DNA of 64,000 bases, from assembly GCF_024166365.1 (NCBI RefSeq), contig NC_064834.1, forward strand, positions 55,532,001 to 55,596,000, given 5' to 3'. Shown in pieces: positions 12,892 to 24,394 of the stretch (position 1 is the stretch's first letter; each line of letters opens with the position of its first letter). Below the pieces are notes generated by a model. It searched no databases. It had not been told where the DNA came from and was given only the letters and a program-made list of their open reading frames with translations. Position numbers and translations under genes: made by a program. This DNA is from Elephas maximus indicus. Taxonomy: Eukaryota; Chordata; Mammalia; Proboscidea; Elephantidae.

Positions 12892-13990
12892 TAAGCTATT
12901 TGAGATGACTGTGCCAACAACAGGAATTTGCACCTCCTGGCCCATGTCTCGTGCTGATTCAGAGTGTGATTCAGCAATTGTCAGTGTAGGGGCTGAAGGC
13001 AGAATGACCCATGGCAGGTCTTTCCTGAAACATTATAATGGAATCTTTCACTAGAATGTTGGCGCATCTTCTAACTGCCAAAGACAAATGAAAGGTAGGG
13101 TATCCCTGATATTTTAGGCCTGGGAAGTGACATCTTTTGCCCAGGCACTTAGCCCTACCTCCATATCTTGATGTTCCTTAAGCCATTGGCTGTTGGGTAA
13201 GAGGAAATTTGCAAGAAGAAAAAAAAAAAATTCAGCAGTGGGGAAGAATAATCACTAAGGAAACTATATGAAACTAAGAAATCAAATTCCAACTTAAACT
13301 AAAAACAAAATTAAAAAAACCCAATATATATATAATAATGTAACTAACATATAATATATAGTGAAGCTTGTCTAACTCAAAAACTCATAAATTCAAAACA
13401 GGAGTGAAACATGAACCATGTAGAGAAAGCTACTGGTTGATGGGCTGCTTGTGTTGTTTTTATTACTTTTTTAAAGAAAGAATAACACACATACAGAAAG
13501 GTGCACAAATCATAAATGTAGAGTTCAATGAATAATCACAAAATGAGCATGCCCATGTAACCACTACCTAGGGCAAGAAACAGAACAGTACCGGCACCTC
13601 AGAAAACCAACTTGTAGGACAATTTTAACTCTGTAAATTAATTTTGCCTGTTTTTTTCAAAATTAATATAACAGAATCATATAGTGTATAATCTTTTGTG
13701 TCTGACTTATTTTGCTCAACATTTTATGTTTCTCAGATTTATCCATATTGTTTGTAATTTACTTTTATTGCAGTACAGTTTTCTGTCTTATGGAGATACC
13801 ACATTTTATTTGTCTACTCTACGTTGATGGCATTTGAGTTGTTTCCAGACTTTAGCCATTATGAATAATGCTGCTACAAACATTCTTGTACATGTCTTTT
13901 GTTGAACATACGCAAGAAATTCCTGCTGGATGTATACCTAGGGGTGGGCTTGCAAGGTAACATAGGGTATATATGTTTAGTAGCTGATAC

Positions 13991-14072
13991 CAGATTTTCC
14001 GTGTTGAGATATATATATCTCATATATATATATATATCTATCTCATACATGTATCTCAACACGGAAAATCTG
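13991..14072. repeat. Inverted repeat: 21-bp perfect arms around an (AT)-rich loop
   Basis: The left arm 13991-14011 and right arm 14052-14072 are exact reverse complements (the right arm begins 'tatctcaacacggaaaatct'). The 40-bp loop is nearly all A/T with further self-complementarity. The left arm starts within normal antisense L1 sequence, so the right arm is probably an inverted local copy. Confidence 0.92.
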
Positions 14073-14196
14073 TGGTTTAACCGATTTACATTCCCACTAG
14101 CAGTGTATAAGAGTTCCAGTTGCTCTACAACCTCACTAACACTTAGTACGATCAGTCTTTTCATTTTTGCCATTTGGGTGGGTGTGTAGTGGTATC

Positions 14197-14365
14197 GGAA
14201 ACCCTGGTGGCGTAGTGGTTAAGTGCTGCGGCTGCCAACCAAAAGGTCAGCAGTTGGAATCCACCAGGCACTCTTTGGAAACTCTATGGGGCAGTTCTAC
14301 TCTGTCCTATAGGGCCACTATGAGTTGAAGTCGACTCGATGGCAGTGAGTTTGGTTTGGTTTTGG
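14197..14365 (+). repeat. AfroSINE inside antisense L1, 10-bp target duplication
   Basis: Full head and tail, ending 'tttggtttggttttgg'. 'tagtggtatc' flanks it at 14187-14196 and 14366-14375, and the L1 sequence resumes exactly after it. Confidence 0.94.
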
Positions 14366-14904
14366 TAGTGGTATCTCGTTGTGCTTTTTTGATTACAATG
14401 TTCCAAATTACTAATGAGGTTTGCTACTTTTTGTATATTTATTGGTCATTTGGATATCACCTTCTGTGAAGTGCCTGTTCCAGTCTCTTGGTCATTTTTT
14501 AATTGGGATCGTTTGTCTTTTTCTATTCATTTGTAGGAGTTCTTTATGTATATTCTGGATCTGAGCCCTTTATCAGTTAGTTATGTGTTGTAGATCATTC
14601 TCCCAGTCTAGTACTCATTTTCACTTTCTTAACTGTCTTTGATGAACAGAATTCTTAATTTTAACACAGTTCACTTAATCATTTCCTTAACGGCCAGTGT
14701 TTTTCATGTCCTATTTAAAAAACCTTTTGCTTCTTCTCCAAGATCTCCAATAAATCTCCTAAACAAATCTTTTTTTTTTTTTTTTTTAAATCTTTCATAT
14801 TTGGATCTGTAATACTCTTGGACCTGATATTTGTGTGTAGTGTGAGGTAGAGGTCATTTCATTTTTCTCATATGAGTATCTAATTGGCTCAGCTTCATTT
14901 AGTA

Positions 14905-15175
14905 AAAAGACCATAGTTCAATGATGAATCTGCGAAGCATCTCACAATATGGGTGAATCTGGAGGGCATTATGTGAGTGAAATAAGTCAATCACAAAAGG
15001 ATAAATATTGTATGAGGCCACTACTCTAAAAACTCATGAAAATGTTTACACACAAAAAGAAATAATCTTTGATGGTTATGAAGGAGGTCAGGGATAGGGA
15101 TGGAAAAACACTAAATAGACAATAGATAAGTGGTAACTTTGGTAAAGGGTTTTTTATTTAAAATTAAAAGAAAAA
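14905..15175 (+). mobile_element. Afrotherian-type L1 3' region, sense fragment
   Basis: 'tgaaataagtcaatcacaaa', 'tattgtatgaggccactact' and 'gacaatagataagtggtaac' match, in sense orientation, the upstream part of the L1 3' region seen antisense at 7537-8285. It is followed by an A-rich stretch. Confidence 0.5.
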
Positions 15176-15208
15176 AAATTTAGAAAACCATCCTCTTCCC
15201 CACTATTC

Positions 15209-15383
15209 GGAAACCCTGGTGGTGTAGTGGTTAAGTGCTACGGCTGCTAACCAGAAGGTCAGCAGTTCAAATCCACCATGCGCTCCTTGGAAACTCTATG
15301 GGGGCAGTTCTACTCTGTCCCATAGAGTCGCTATGAGTCGGACTCGACTCGACGGCAATGGGTTGGGTTGGGTTTGGTTTGGT
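15209..15383 (+). repeat. AfroSINE with perfect 13-bp target duplication
   Basis: Complete head-to-tail copy with little decay ('gctatgagtcggactcgact'). 'ttccccactattc' flanks it at 15196-15208 and 15384-15396. Its retained CpGs suggest a fairly young insertion. Confidence 0.95.
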
Positions 15384-15396
15384 TTCCCCACTATTC

Positions 15397-15905
15397 TGCA
15401 GGGCCACCTCCTTTGTTATAAATCAACAGTCTGCATAGGCATGGATATGTTTCTGAAATCTACTTGTTCCATTTGTCTATTCATCTCTCTTTGCTCCAAT
15501 TCCACACTGTCTAGATGTCAAGATACCTAGCAGAGAAAATTCTTTTCAACACATCTTGGCTGTTCTTGGGACTTTGCATTTCCAGTTAAACTTTAGAATC
15601 AGCCTGTCAATTCCACACACATGCACAGAAATACTGGCCAGGATTTTTCTTTATGTTGAAATTGCACTGGATCTATATATCAATTTGAGGAAAATCAACA
15701 TCTCTAAAATATAGCCTTTCAGTTTATGAAACCCTATATATTCCTCCATTTATTTAAGTTTTCTATAATTTCTCAGAATAATATTTTATATTCTATGTAT
15801 TTTATAGTTTATATGCCTATATGTTTGTAAACACATTGTATTTCTTTTTTAAGTTTTCTGTGTAGAGTTTTTCACATCTTTCCTAGGTATTTTTGTTTGT
15901 CTTTA
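15397..15905 (-). mobile_element. Antisense L1 fragment
   Basis: 'ttgttccatttgtctattca', 'ccaattccacactgtctaga' and 'ttagaatcagcctgtcaatt' are collinear with antisense L1, downstream of the piece at 13450-14900. Confidence 0.6.
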
Positions 15906-16556
15906 ACAAAAAGAAATTTATTTTCTCATAGTTAAGAGGCTAGAAGTCTGAATTCAGGGTGCCAGCTCCAGGGGAAGGCTTTCTCTGTCAGCTTTGGGGG
16001 AAAGCCTTTGTCATCAACCTTCCCCTTGTCTAGGAGCTTCTTGGCACAGTAACACCAGGTCCAAAGGATGCACTCTACTTGTGGCTCTTCTTGCTTGGTG
16101 GTAATGAGGTCCCTCACCTCCCTACTTGTTTCTCTCGTTTATGTCTCAGAAGAGATTGACTCAAGATACAACCTAATCCTGTAGATTGTGTCCTACCTTA
16201 TTAACATAACTGCCTCTAATCCTACTTTATTAACATCCTAAAACCAAACCAACCAAACTCTGTGCCATCTAGTGGATTCCAACTCATAGCAATTCTATAG
16301 GACAAAGTAGAACTGCCCCATAGTGTTTCCAAGGAGTGGCTAGTGAATATGAACTGCCAACCTTTTGGTTAGCAGCCGAGCTCTTAACCACTGTGCCGCC
16401 AGGGCTCCCATTAACATCATAGAGGTTAGGATTTACAACACACAGGTAATTACATCAGATCACAAAATGGAGGACAACCACACAATACTTGAAATCATGG
16501 CCTAGTAATGTTGACACACATTTTTAGGGGACACACATAATTCAAGCCACAGCACT
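15906..16556 (-). mobile_element. MaLR/ERVL-type LTR, antisense, with a nested AfroSINE
   Basis: Same family as 5011-5475: 'aattcagggtgccagctcca', 'tctaggagcttcttggcaca', 'aagagattgactcaagatac', 'acacatttttaggggacaca'. The SINE at 16238-16409 splits it with duplicated 'attaacatc'. It is noncoding. Confidence 0.72.
16238..16409 (-). repeat. AfroSINE (antisense) nested in LTR
   Basis: From 'aaccaaaccaaccaaactct' to 'accactgtgccgccagggct'. The duplication 'attaacatc' lies at 16229-16237 and 16410-16418. Confidence 0.93.
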
Positions 16557-16799
16557 ACTCCTGATATTTGTCAGCATGTCAGATTCATTTCACAGCAATA
16601 AAGCCAGCAGTTGAGACAATCAACTAATAAAAAAGCACAAATAATTAAGTTTCTGAGTATGATAGCTCCTTGAATCTAGAGCATTATTTGCAAAATGAGA
16701 CTTGGCTCAAACTGTTTATTATTAGGCCTTCAGCATGGTGAAACCCATGGTAAAGCCTAGGCTTGGGTCCCAAAATTCATGCCATATTCTTTTGAGCCA

Positions 16800-16930
16800 T
16801 TCTATCTGTGCCTGGATAATGAGATTTACCAATGATCACAAAGATGGCACAAAATGGGCAACATTTCATTCTGCTATACATAAGATCACCATGAGTCAGA
16901 GCCAACTCAATGGCAACTAACAACAACAAG
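16800..16930 (+). mobile_element. RTE-type 3' tail fragment
   Basis: 'agatggcacaaaatgggcaa', 'atcaccatgagtcagagcca' and 'aatggcaactaacaacaaca' match the last ~110 bp of the RTE copies, including the AAC-rich end. Confidence 0.7.
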
Positions 16931-17519
16931 ATTTCCAAATCCTTTTCTTCTATACCTCTGAATAAACATGGAAGAAATAACACTGCGCCGCACCATGCAA
17001 TGAGGGCTGCTCAAGGCTATTTGGCAGATTGGCTCCTCAGAAATCAGTTGTGCCAGTCAATACCTAGAAATGTGTTGGACTCACCTACTTATTGAGAACA
17101 AGCAATAGATAAGTTGCTCTGAGCCTCAGAGGATTTTTGAGAGGAAGATAAGTCAAAGATTCAATCCTCTGTATTTTCCAAAGTTTCAGCAGCTACCTTC
17201 TTCATTAATTACCTGTGAATAACACAGTTCTTTTTTCTTGAGGATGACTGGTATAGGGCATAGGCAAAAGTGGCACGTGTTTTCTTCACATTTCCATTTC
17301 TTCTTATTCTCACTCTTTGAGATATCCTCATAAACAGTGACTCCTCATATACAGTGCTCCTATATTCATAGTATATACCACAAATAACAAAAGTATGTAT
17401 CAACCAAGATTTTGTTTTCTTAAAAAAAATTCTACATTTATAAAGCGGGGTCCTACTAATACGAGAAGGGGTTAAGAGAGGAATGGTTAAGCTCTCCGTG
17501 GATACTCTAGTAAAGTCTT
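16931..17519. other. Intergenic, nothing recognised
   Basis: No gene, RNA or repeat family was identified. Short ORFs on both strands lack domain features. Confidence 0.3.
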
Positions 17520-17746
17520 AAGGATGCTCTAAAAACCAGGACACCAACGCTGCAGACAATGAGATGATGGAAGCAGCAGCCCATGTGCTTCTGCAGATGG
17601 CTGAGCGTGGGAAAGCCATGGTGCTCTTTGCAGAAGACCAAATTAAGCCAGATTTAATTTTGTCAGGTAGAAGCAATAACACCAGTAAGAAAAGTTATCA
17701 TAAAGAAAGAAAACCTTGTGTAAAACAAATATTTGTTGACTGTTGA
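17520..17746 (+). pseudogene. Unassigned ORF, possible retrocopy fragment
   Basis: An open frame (ATG at 17564) reads MMEAAAHVLLQMAERGKAMV and then LFAEDQIKPDLILSG. The frame is also open in the preceding codons, and an AATAAA-type sequence follows shortly after its stop. The composition looks protein-like, but I recognise no family and see no clear splice sites or poly(A). A fragment of a processed copy or a chance ORF are both possible. Confidence 0.2.
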
Positions 17747-17924
17747 ATAAATATTTTAAATAAATCAGTTTACTGATCTTTCTTCTTAATCTTCTTCTGC
17801 CGCCTATTCATTCTGTTGCCTGCAAACATCTAATAGCTGACACTAAAGTTTTAAGAAAAGTGCACACGAAAAAAAAATTTTAAAGTAAAATCCTTATTTT
17901 AATGTTTTTTTCTACAAACTGCCA

Positions 17925-18080
17925 ACCAAAACCAAACCAAATTCGTTGCCATTGAGTTGATTCTGACCCATAGCAACCCTATGGGACAGAGTAGAATTGC
18001 CCCACAGGGTTTCTAAGGAGCGGCTGGTGGATTCAAACTGTCAGCCTTTTGGTTAGCAGCTGTAGCTCTTAATCACTGGG
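17925..18080 (-). repeat. AfroSINE (antisense)
   Basis: 'aaaccaaattcgttgccatt', 'gacccatagcaaccctatgg' and 'ggttagcagctgtagctctt'. It stops before the end of the tRNA-like head. Confidence 0.9.
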
Positions 18081-18589
18081 ATTACCCTTTTACCTGTGAA
18101 ACACATTGAACCATTTCACAGGATGCCATTCTTCTTATTGGAGTATAAAGAGAAAAATTGGCTAAATGAAAGGAATAAGGAAACTTCTCTCATCAAACGT
18201 CTCTCTTGACTACCCCTGCCCGCCTCCCTCCCTCCTTGGCTTTAAAGTAACCCCCATCACCTTTACCACTATCACCATTATACTGAGTGTCACTACCCGC
18301 CATGTTCCTCGTTAAGTGCTTCACTTGCATCATCACATTTAATGGAGTAGATATTGTCATCCGCTTTCATATAGCTATTTTCATATTCATATAGTTATTT
18401 GAGAGAGTCCCTGCTCTGAAATAACTCATGACAAAATATGTGTTATGTTACCCACAGGCGCTGTGGAAGAGGGAAGGCATCTAACTCTAGAAGGTAGGGG
18501 AAGCGAAGGGGAGTGAAGGGAGGGCATAGAACATTGGGATCAAGGTGAGAGAGAGTGAGAATTTTGACTCTAGATCTTAGTATTGAGGT

Positions 18590-19140
18590 GGTGTTATGGA
18601 TTGAATTGTGTCCCCCCAAAATATCTGTTGCAATTCCTAACCTCTAGGTGTGTGGTTAGGATCCCTGGTGGTATAGTGCTTAAGAGCTCAGTTGCTAATC
18701 AAAAGGTGACAGTTCCAGTTTCATCCTTGGAAACCCTACAGGGGCAGTTCTACTCTGTCCTATCTATGGAAACGGGTATTTTTATGCCCATGGTTATAAT
18801 CCCTTTGGGAATGGGTTGTCTTTCTTATGTTAATAATGCAGGATTAGTATAGGGCGTATTTTGAGTCAATCTCTTTTGAGATATAAAAGAGATTAAACAG
18901 CCAAGCTAAGAAGCAGAGATGGGGTAGAGATGCCAAGCCACACGAAAATCATCCAGGAGAAAAAGCTCAAAAAGACAAGGACCTACCTTTGGAGCCGGCA
19001 GAGAGAGAAAGGCTTCCCCAAGAGCTGGCACCCCGAATTCAGACTCCTACCCTCCTAAACTGTGAGAAAATAAATTTCTGTTTGTTAAAGCCATCTACTT
19101 GTGGTGATTCTGTTATAGCAGCACTAGATAACTAAGACAG
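18590..19140 (+). mobile_element. MaLR/ERVL-type LTR, sense, with a nested SINE piece
   Basis: Starts 'tgttatggattgaattgtgt' followed by a C run and ends 'gcagcactagataactaaga', typical of MLT1-like LTR ends. It has 'tgagaaaataaatttctgtt' near its end as a polyadenylation signal. The AfroSINE piece at 18659-18768 interrupts it. It is noncoding. Confidence 0.75.
18659..18768 (+). repeat. AfroSINE, truncated, nested in LTR
   Basis: 'atccctggtggtatagtgct' to 'ggcagttctactctgtccta'. The tail is missing, so it is either 3'-truncated or deleted with flanking LTR sequence. Confidence 0.85.
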
Positions 19141-19162
19141 GTGGGAATAGGAGTTAGGTGGG

Positions 19163-19185
19163 GGAGGTGTGTGTGTGTGTGTGTA
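19163..19185 (+). repeat. (GT)n microsatellite
   Basis: 'ggtgtgtgtgtgtgtgtgta' in otherwise purine-rich sequence. Confidence 0.85.
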
Positions 19186-19199
19186 CATGCCTGTGGTCT

Positions 19200-19590
19200 T
19201 CAGGCAGAGGAACAAGCAAGATGATAAGAAGGAAAAGAGTATGGCTTATTATGGGAATTGCAAGTAAATTTGATGTACAGGGTGTGTGCTGGAGAGCGGC
19301 ATGAGATGAAGAAGGAGGTATGCGTGAGTGATTTGGCAAAGAGTGGATTTTATGCTGAAGATGGCAGGGATTTATTGTAAGATTTTAAGTAAGGGGGTTA
19401 AATAGTTTAATCTTTAGAAAGATCATCCTGGCAGCAAGGAGGAGAAAGGATGGGAGTGGGAGGAAGGGTTGGGGATGGAGGAAGTGGTGCCTGCCTATGA
19501 GTCAGGAGATAGAGGCTACTGCAGACATTCAGACTAGAGCCTGATCTCAGGCAGCAGTAGTGAAGTCAAGGAGGAGGGATATGAGACAGG
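19200..19590 (+). repeat. Ancient mammal-wide repeat fragment
   Basis: 'gaaagatcatcctggcagca' followed by purine-rich sequence ('aggagatagaggctactgca') matches the middle of the old repeat type described at 2650-3425 and 45220-46560. Confidence 0.45.
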
Positions 19591-19619
19591 ACATATTTAG
19601 GCAAAAAAAAAAAAAAAAA

Positions 19620-21790
19620 AAATGAATGAACAAATGGGGCAAAGTAAAGCAGTAATGTCAGTTTTTCCAGATAAATAAAATGTATTTATCTTTTTATGTC
19701 ATCCCTGAAGAGATTCACGTTTCCTACTTTTTTGGAAGTTGTGCTACCGTCAAATAGCACAAGTTAGCAGAATAAATAAAATCGGTATATTTTGTATTTT
19801 ACCCGACATGTATTACTTAATGCTGCAGTATCTGATTTGTTTTCCTGAAGCTGAATTATGAGCTGATTTTCATGAACGTGATTTACCTTAACTGCACTCC
19901 CTGGCTACAGAGACTGCAAATTATACTACCTCTCCCAAGAAGATTGGGTGAGGGAGGGAGAGAAAAGACAAACCTGTTAAAACACATTCCATTGTAAATA
20001 AAGCAACTCAAAGGCACCCAAAGAGGACTGGGAGTATCATCCAGAAAGCTAGCACAGCTTTATGATAAAATTCTGCCGTGGTGAAGACAGTGCTTCCTTG
20101 GTCCAATAGAAGCAATGGGTTTGACATGCACGCATGAAAGGCTTAGATTAGAGGTGAGGGAACAGATTTCTCCCAGAGAGCTTGTTAAATATTGGTATCA
20201 GTTACGTAGAGGAATATTCACCCCTGGAGATTTTTAAAAATAAGATTTGATCTTCCTAAACTCACTATTTGCCTACCAGGCCATTAAATTCATTAGCCTT
20301 TTGGCTGTGTTGATTGGTAGTTAGTTTACCTTTTGATCACCTATTTTTGTTTAAAGAAGGGTGACTTCAGTGGACAGGCTTTGTAAGTAACTGGAAGGGC
20401 CCACCAAGAGCTCTGCATGCTTGTAATGTTGCCCCAGCCCCTCCTCCCTGTTAGACTGCTATGCTGTCACTTGTTCTTCTTACTTGTTTGGAATTCTCAC
20501 TTTTCAAGTTACCAATTAAATAATTAATCCATTCATTCTTAAATGTATTCATTAAAAAAACCATTTAGTGAGCACTTACTGTATGCATCAAGTGTTAGCG
20601 AGAAAATAAAGGCAAGGACATGAGTTCCAGAAGACAGTAAAAGTAGACAGCACAACTAGGAGGCTTGGGCACTGCCAAGTGGTGGCTAATGGGAGGTAAC
20701 TCGAAGCCCTGGGCTGGATAGGGTGGGACTGAAAAGATATGGGAGGGCTGGAAGCAAGAAAGAGAGGCCGTTGAAGGAAAAAAATCCTCTATCTGACAAT
20801 ATTGCACAGGGCAGGCTCGATTGAATTTAGGTGATAAATTCCTGTGTCACATTTGCCTTTTAAAGTTCTAGAATATATATATTTACCATCTATAGCACCT
20901 AGCACATGTTCCACAGTATCATCATAATAGTTATTTCAATAGGGAATTTTACCTGTAACTGTTTAACTCTCTGCAAACTAAGGAACAGTGGAAAGTAGTA
21001 ATTTCAAGTGTACAAAAATGTACCAAGCTGGAATTAAAGAAACTCAGAACTGGAAAAGATCGCCCTTCTCTTCAGAATTCACAGTTAAGAAAACTGAGGC
21101 CATAGCCTTGAACTTGCCAAAGTTATGAGCTCATTAATTGTTAGAGGCAGGGTCAGAAAAGCATTTAGATGTTCTGATTCAGTCCTATCCCCTGTTGCAT
21201 CCATATTTCCATGAGAACAAATGAATCAGAGAAAAAAAAAAAAGCTGTGAACATCAATGTGTGTCATTTGTATTTGTCAAAACTTGTACTCAAACAAAAA
21301 TCCCAAATGGTTTCCCCATTTTTCTCAATTTAAACTGACAGCCCATGATTATCTCATGTTTAGTACAGATTTAAGCAACCTCACCTTCACAATTTGTGAC
21401 CACAGTCTATTTCATTCCCAATTCACTTCATACAACAACAAAAATCAACAAAGAAAAGCTTTGGAATAAAAAAGAAAACTCAAATAAGTAAGGTCTGTGG
21501 CTTTGCATCCTTACTCATTCAAAATTCTACCTATTGTAAAATATGGCTCGACTAATTTACAAGGTATAATTAGGTTTAACCTGCTTACTATAATATTCCA
21601 TCAGTCCCAAGAACATACACATGTTTCTGTAATGCATGTTTACAGTTTTTCCTTCTTAATCATAAAAACTTGAACTTCCATAATCCTTTTTATTCAATTG
21701 CATCAAAAGGCCTTAACAACATGAAGTGTACATTTCTCATTAAGAAAATCATGACTTTCTCAGAATTTATCCCAAATTAAATGAGCCAAG
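19620..21790. other. Intergenic; ancient repeat and MIR remnants, no gene
   Basis: About 20555-20800 resembles the same ancient repeat ('gagcacttactgtatgcatc'), and about 21075-21165 is MIR-like ('gaaaactgaggccatagcct'). The rest is unrecognised. Confidence 0.35.
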
Positions 21791-21795
21791 AAATC

Positions 21796-23052
21796 ATGAC
21801 CAATTGACTGGAAGAGATCCATATTCATGCCCATTCCAAGGAAAGGTGATCCAACGGAATGTGGAAGTTATTGAACAGTATCACTAATATCGTATGAAAG
21901 TAAAATTTTGCTAAAGAGAATTCAAAAACGGTTTCAGCAGTCACCATCAGGGAACTGCCAGAAATTTAAGCTGGATTTAGAAAAGGACGTGGAACGAGGG
22001 ATGTCATTGCTAATGTTGGATGGATCTTGGCTATGCAAAGACATTCAGCTGTGTGGATCATAACAAATTATGAATAACAGGATTTCCAGAACACTTAATT
22101 GTGCTAATGCAGAACACGTACAAAGACCAAGAGGTAGTCGTTTGAACGGAACAAGGGGATGCTATGTGTTTTAAAATCAAAAAGGTGTGCACTGGAGTTG
22201 TATCTTTTCACCATACTTATTCAATCTGTATGCTGAGCTGAACTATATGAAGAAGAATGCAGTATCAGGATTGGAGGAAGTCTTATTAACAACCTGTGTT
22301 ATGCAGTTGACACAATCTTGCCTGCCCAAAGTGAAGACAACCTGAAGTACTTACTGATGAAGATCAAAGACTACAGTCTTCAGTATGGATTACATCTTCA
22401 CATAAAGAAAACAAAACTGGACCAGTAAGCAACATCATGATAAATGGAGAAAATATTGAAGCTGTCAAGGATTTCATTTTACTTGGATCCTCAATCAATG
22501 CCCATGGAATCAGCAGTCAAGAAACCAAATGACATATTGCATTGGGCAAATTTGCAGCAAAAGACCTGTTTTAAGTGTTAAAAAGCAAAGGTGTCACTTT
22601 GAGGACTAAAGTGTATTTGACCCAAGCCATAATATTTTCAATCACTTCATATGCATGTGAAAGCTAGAGAATGAATAAGGAAGAGCAAAGAAGAATCGGT
22701 GCCTTTAAATTACAGCATTGGCAAAGAATATTGAATATACCATGGGCTACCAGAAGAACGAATAAATTTGTCTTGGAAGAAGTATAGCCAGAATGCTCTT
22801 TGGAAGCAAGGATGGCGAGACTTCATCTCGCGTACTTTGGACATGTTATCATGAGGGACCAGTCCCTGGAGAAGGACATCATGCTTGGTAAAACAGAGAG
22901 TCAGGGAAAAAGAGGTAGACTCTCAACGAGATGGATTGACACAGTGGCTGCAACAATGTGAGGATGGCACAGGACTGGGCAACATTGCGTTCTGTTGTAC
23001 GTGGGATTGCTATGAGTTGGAACCAACTCGGTGGCACCTAACAACGACAGGA
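21796..23052 (+). mobile_element. RTE LINE fragment, RT region to 3' tail
   Basis: 'gactggaagagatccatatt', 'tgtgctaatgcagaacacgt', 'aaaggtgtgcactggagttg', 'tcatgataaatggagaaaat' and the tail 'gattgctatgagttggaacc' are in RTE order. The catalytic region reads Y-A-V-D (TATGCAGTTGAC), a changed YADD motif. Stops and frameshifts make it a dead copy. Confidence 0.88.
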
Positions 23053-24394
23053 ATCATGTTGCTTGATCTGTTACTTGGACCTCAAAACCCAGGTTAAACT
23101 TGTGGAATTCCCGTAAACAAGCCTAGCAATCAGTGATCTGTTATGAAAAAGGATGTTTTAAAACACAATTTTTTTTTTTCTGCTTTAGGATAAGAAACAT
23201 GTAGCAAAGGCATTTCCCTCCCCTCCCTTCCCTATTTACTCTTTCTCCTGCTTCTGCATAATCCTTGGTCATGAATGTTTAAACACTGATGAGGACTGAC
23301 TGGAGTCATGACTGTAGTGGTCCAAGGAAGCTTCTTGTAATCTCAGCTTGATTGAAAGGCGATGGGCTTGTAAGGCTTGCCTCGAGAGCTGCTAATTAGT
23401 ATGCAAATGTTTAATTTCAGCATCGTTAAATACTCTCATTAGCCCACATGATTCTTACCTGTAATCTGGCAAACCTGTGATAACATGCTATTTTCACTCC
23501 TCAAAATCAAGTCACTTCAGGTTCTTGGCTCACTACATCTTCTGTTTGATATCTCTGAATTTTTTCTGGCATGACTTCTCTTCCTAGTGTTTGTTTTGGG
23601 GGCTTCATCCCATACTGAGTGCAGAAGAATTCTATCTGGTTTGAGAGGAATAGGAAGTCTGATTCTTTCAAACTGTGAAAAAGGAAAATATTCATAGCAG
23701 ACAGGGTGATATTGGTGGGTAAAATTGTTTGATTCACCCTGAAAACTAGCAATTGAAAATAAATTGCTAGCCCTATAGACAATTATTGGAATGAAACAAA
23801 GTCAGCTTTACATCTCTTCAAACCATGTGGAAAACAGCTTTGATTGAAAATAATATTCACTGGTGAAAATGGCTTTTTTTTTTTTTTTTAAAGAGGAATA
23901 TCTTGCTAAAGGCTCAGACTCATTCCTTTTAGGGTATTTTAATTGTACAAGCTTTATGCTAATTATTGTTATATTAAAATTTTTGCAGCTTTACAAGAAT
24001 TTTAAACTTGTCTGTGCAGGTTCAAAATACTCTCTTTCTATGGCCAACAGTTGGGCTAAGGAAGCATTCCAGACAGTGCCGACGTGTAGTAATGCTTGCT
24101 TTAAAAAACAAAACAAAACTATGAGCAGCTTATAATTTATAGTTTCATAGGAATTGCTTAACAAATATGAATGTGATTAGTTACCTGTGCTCCAAATACC
24201 AAACCTGTGTTCTTTGGAATCATGGGACACTGTCTGCCAAATGGAAAGACTTTCTTTCAAAAGCCTCAGAAGATCATTTTGCTGGTGGGTGTTAGCCCTG
24301 CACTTGGTATGAATTCCACTCACAGCAGATCTTCGGCAACATAGAGGTCGAGTTTTAAATATTCAGCACTCATAGAAGTGCAGAGATTTATAAG
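23053..24394. other. Intergenic, nothing recognised
   Basis: T-rich and A/T-rich stretches with no repeat family or exon that I can support. Confidence 0.3.

Larger units (their letters stand above)
13450..14900 (-). mobile_element. Antisense L1, interrupted by an AfroSINE and an inverted duplication
   Basis: The plus strand is collinear with antisense L1 3' sequence: 'agggcaagaaacagaacagt', 'tttgtgtctgacttattttg', 'atgaataatgctgctacaaa', 'cccactagcagtgtataaga', 'gtgaagtgcctgttccagtc'. An 82-bp hairpin (13991-14072) and the SINE at 14197-14365 disturb it. No intact ORF is present. Confidence 0.7.

Noticed and set aside
24113-24300. Possible exon near an A-rich frame
   Set aside because: No splice-site pair or conserved residues; the A-tract causes the open frame.
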